Source of the DNA: JBDGRJ01 sp042218065
Lineage (GTDB): Bacteria; Patescibacteriota; Patescibacteriia; Magasanikbacterales; UBA922
Assembly (NCBI GenBank): GCA_042218065.1
Contig: JBDGRL010000067.1
Location: 1 to 15,059 of the forward strand
Direction of reading: 5' to 3'
DNA length: 15,059 bases
Under the pieces are notes generated by a model, which saw only the letters and a list, made by a program, of their open reading frames with translations, was not told the DNA's origin and did not search any database. This document shows positions 13,068 to 15,059 of this stretch, one piece after another (within the stretch, counting starts at the first letter, position 1; every line of letters begins with the position of its first letter). A program made the translations under genes and the position numbers.

Positions 13068-13877
13068 ATGGATAACTATAAAGATGACGATTCAAGGCAG
13101 GAGGGGTACTTTCGTAGTTTTTTAGGAGACTTTGCTTTTAAAATATTAGTTACTCTTTTCGGTATTCTACTTGTTTATCTCATCTTTTATACTGGAACTT
13201 TGATTCGTAATAATCTGAAAGAGTTTCATTATATAGGTCAGGAGAAACTTCAGCAGAAAACTTTATCAGTAAGCGCTTCCGGTAAAGCAAAGGTAGAACC
13301 TGATCAAGCTAAAATTAGCTTGGGAATGAGGACCGCTTCTACTAGTGTGAAAAAAGCTCAAAAGGAGAATAATGAGGTTATAAATAAATTAATTTCAGAG
13401 CTGAAAGGGCTTGGAGTCAAGAAAGAGGACATTAAAACTACTAACTATAATGTTTATCCTCAATACCAAACATCAAAGCAAAAAGAAGAAGGTGAGCCTG
13501 CTAAATATGAAGTCTCTCAAAATGTAAAAGTTACTATTAAAAATTTAGACAAAACTGCTAAAATTATCTCTATGGCCGGGAATTTGGGTGTAAATGATAT
13601 TGGAAACTTGCAATATGATATTAAAGACAAGGAAGATATAAAAGCAGAAGCTAGAGAAGATGCTATTAAAAAAGCTCGATCCAAGGCTGAAATGATAGCT
13701 AAAAAATTAGATACGGAGGTTGTTGAGGTAGTTTCTTATAACGAAAGTGGTTCAGACTTTCACTATCCAAAGATGAGAGAAGCAGCGATGGGTGGTGCAG
13801 GTGCAGATATGCCAAAAATTGAGCCTGGACAAGAAGAGGTATCGGTTCAAATTAATGTTGAATATAGGTTGAGATAA
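13068..13877 (+). CDS. membrane-anchored SIMPL-domain (DUF541, YggE-like) protein
   Basis: The 269-aa protein has a charged N-terminus and a single hydrophobic segment at about 22-46 (FAFKILVTLFGILLVYLIFY), with no obvious cleavage site. The rest (about 64-269) is therefore probably anchored outside the cytoplasm. That part matches the SIMPL/DUF541 family. It opens with LSVSASGKAKVEPDQAKISL (compare the family pattern V-G-x-G with P-D). A helix with NNEVINKLISELKGLGVKKE follows, then DIKTTNYNVYPQY and a second similar half. The end is VSVQINVEYRL. Family members include E. coli YggE, linked to protection from oxidative damage; the biochemical role is unsettled. It lies between pgk and eno, 14 nt before the latter, more likely for expression than for a glycolytic function. 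Confidence 0.85.
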   Translation: MDNYKDDDSRQEGYFRSFLGDFAFKILVTLFGILLVYLIFYTGTLIRNNLKEFHYIGQEKLQQKTLSVSASGKAKVEPDQAKISLGMRTASTSVKKAQKENNEVINKLISELKGLGVKKEDIKTTNYNVYPQYQTSKQKEEGEPAKYEVSQNVKVTIKNLDKTAKIISMAGNLGVNDIGNLQYDIKDKEDIKAEAREDAIKKARSKAEMIAKKLDTEVVEVVSYNESGSDFHYPKMREAAMGGAGADMPKIEPGQEEVSVQINVEYRLR

Positions 13878-13891
13878 ATTAAATTAGAATT

Positions 13892-15059
13892 ATGTCTGAT
13901 ATTAAAAACATAAGTGCTCTGGAAATATTAGATTCCAGGGGAAATCCTACATTGAGAACTTGGGTAGAGCTGAAAGACGGGACTGAAGCACAGGCAGCTG
14001 TACCTAGTGGAGCTTCTACCGGAGTCCATGAGGCTGTTGAGTTGCGTGATGAGAATAAAGATCGTTTTCATGGAAAAGGGGTACGAAAAGCAGTAGAGAA
14101 CGTAAACAAAGAAATTTTCTCTGAACTGAAAGGGATAAGTGCCGACAACCAAAGGAAGATTGATCAGGCTATGATTAGCTTAGATGGTACTGATAATAAG
14201 GAAAATCTGGGGGCCAATGCAATTTTATCTGTTTCGTTGGCAGTAGCTAGGGCAGCAGCTAAGTCTGGAGAGGTTCCTTTATATCAACATATCCGGGAAA
14301 ATTTTGATCTGGATTTGTCTAGCTACAATTTTCCTACACCGACAATGAATGTGATAAATGGTGGTGAACATGCAAATAATGCACTTACAGCCCAGGAATT
14401 TATGATCGTTCCAGTGTTGGATAATTTTTCTGAAAATGTTCGTGTTGGTTCAGAGATATTTCATCAGCTTAAAGATATTTTGAATAATCAAGATTACTCT
14501 ACAGCTGTAGGTGATGAGGGTGGTTTTGCGCCTAACTTAAATTCCAATGAAGAAGCATTGGAGTTATTAGTTAAATCTATCGAAAAAACAGGTTATGAAC
14601 CCGGAACTGAGGTAGGATTAGCTACTGATATTGCAGCTGGAGAGTTTTTTCAAGATGGTAAATATCAATTTTATGAAAATGGCGGACCCATTAAAAAGAA
14701 TGAATTGATTGAAGAGGTTGAAGATTGGGTTGAGAAATATCCTTTGATATCTATTGAGGACCCGCTTGATCAGGACGATTGGGAAGGTTGGCAGGAATTA
14801 ACCAAAAGACTAGGGAATGAAGTGGACATTGTTGGTGATGATTTGTTTGTAACAAATAAGGAAAGATTGAAAAAGGGGATTGATATGGATGTCGCTAATG
14901 CGATTTTAATTAAAGTAAACCAAATCGGCAGTTTAACTGAGACTATAGAAGCAATAAAGTTAGCTCAAAAAAATAATTACAACATCTCAGTTTCTCATCG
15001 CTCAGGCGAGACAGCTGATACCTTTATTTCTGACCTAGCTTTAGCTGTAAATTCGGAGT
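13892..15059 (+). CDS. eno: enolase, 3' end outside the window
   Basis: Enolase interconverts 2-phosphoglycerate and phosphoenolpyruvate. The first 389 codons are present and the gene runs off the end. Motifs in order: SGASTGVHEAVELRD near the start, TMNVINGGEHANNA, AQEFMIVP, GDEGGFAP with E209 as general acid, D246 in TDIAAGEFF as metal ligand, SIEDPLDQDDW, GDDLFVTN, LIKVNQIGSL with K341 as general base, and SHRSGETADTFISDLA. E209 and K341 fall at almost the same numbers as in E. coli enolase. A small difference is Gly at 249, where SEF is usual. The start ATG lies 14 nt after the SIMPL stop, without an SD, so the gene is likely co-transcribed with it. Confidence 0.97.
   Translation, partial: MSDIKNISALEILDSRGNPTLRTWVELKDGTEAQAAVPSGASTGVHEAVELRDENKDRFHGKGVRKAVENVNKEIFSELKGISADNQRKIDQAMISLDGTDNKENLGANAILSVSLAVARAAAKSGEVPLYQHIRENFDLDLSSYNFPTPTMNVINGGEHANNALTAQEFMIVPVLDNFSENVRVGSEIFHQLKDILNNQDYSTAVGDEGGFAPNLNSNEEALELLVKSIEKTGYEPGTEVGLATDIAAGEFFQDGKYQFYENGGPIKKNELIEEVEDWVEKYPLISIEDPLDQDDWEGWQELTKRLGNEVDIVGDDLFVTNKERLKKGIDMDVANAILIKVNQIGSLTETIEAIKLAQKNNYNISVSHRSGETADTFISDLALAVNSE

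Overview
The window looks like AT-rich chromosomal DNA from a small-genome bacterium, most likely a Patescibacteria (CPR) lineage. This rests on the very compact layout, housekeeping proteins with divergent motifs, near absence of Shine-Dalgarno (SD) sequences, short or absent 5' leaders, and exclusive TAA/TAG stops. The phylum is an inference. UGA is not read as sense: every gene stays open under the standard code. Many proteins, including the glycolytic enzymes, look strongly acidic, which may hint at a saline habitat.

Layout. (1) 1-170: the 3' end of thrS, convergent with a long acidic repeat-containing protein on the minus strand (195-1877). (2) 1878-2019: two divergent promoters. A free-standing 113-aa orphan gene follows, with its own SD and hairpin terminator (2020-2406). 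(3) 2450-5638: an operon-like run of miaA, a CaCA cation antiporter, yebC and ruvC, concerned with tRNA modification, ion homeostasis, translation or regulation, and Holliday-junction resolution. (4) 5695-6681: gap (GAPDH), whose promoter carries a perfect 16-bp palindrome over the -10 box. (5) 6708-10433: an accessory block of two tandem paralogous coiled-coil proteins ending in a J domain, then a kinase-fold (APH-like) protein. The second paralogue is frameshifted in a seven-G tract. (6) 10457-11051: a ribbon-helix-helix antitoxin and MazF/PemK-like toxin pair with a palindromic promoter. (7) 11050-11591: a minus-strand two-TM orphan with its own promoter, 5' hairpin, strong SD and terminator. 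(8) 11592-11846: an intergenic region with three direct repeats at exact 32-bp spacing, leading to pgk. (9) 11847-15059: pgk, a SIMPL-domain membrane-anchored protein, and enolase, which runs off the window.

GAPDH, PGK and enolase are three enzymes of lower glycolysis on one strand, but an accessory block of about 5 kb separates gap from pgk. Several promoters share an extended -10 nonamer of the form TGNTANAAT, and start codons usually follow about 20 nt later without an SD. The two small orphan genes break this rule: they alone have SDs, and they alone have recognisable intrinsic terminators.

The most notable items are the tandem C-terminal J-domain pair with its kinase-like neighbour and G-tract frameshift, the 32-bp repeat array before pgk, the palindrome on the gap promoter, and the contrast between SD-bearing and SD-less genes. 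No rRNA, tRNA, CRISPR array, IS element or phage gene was found.
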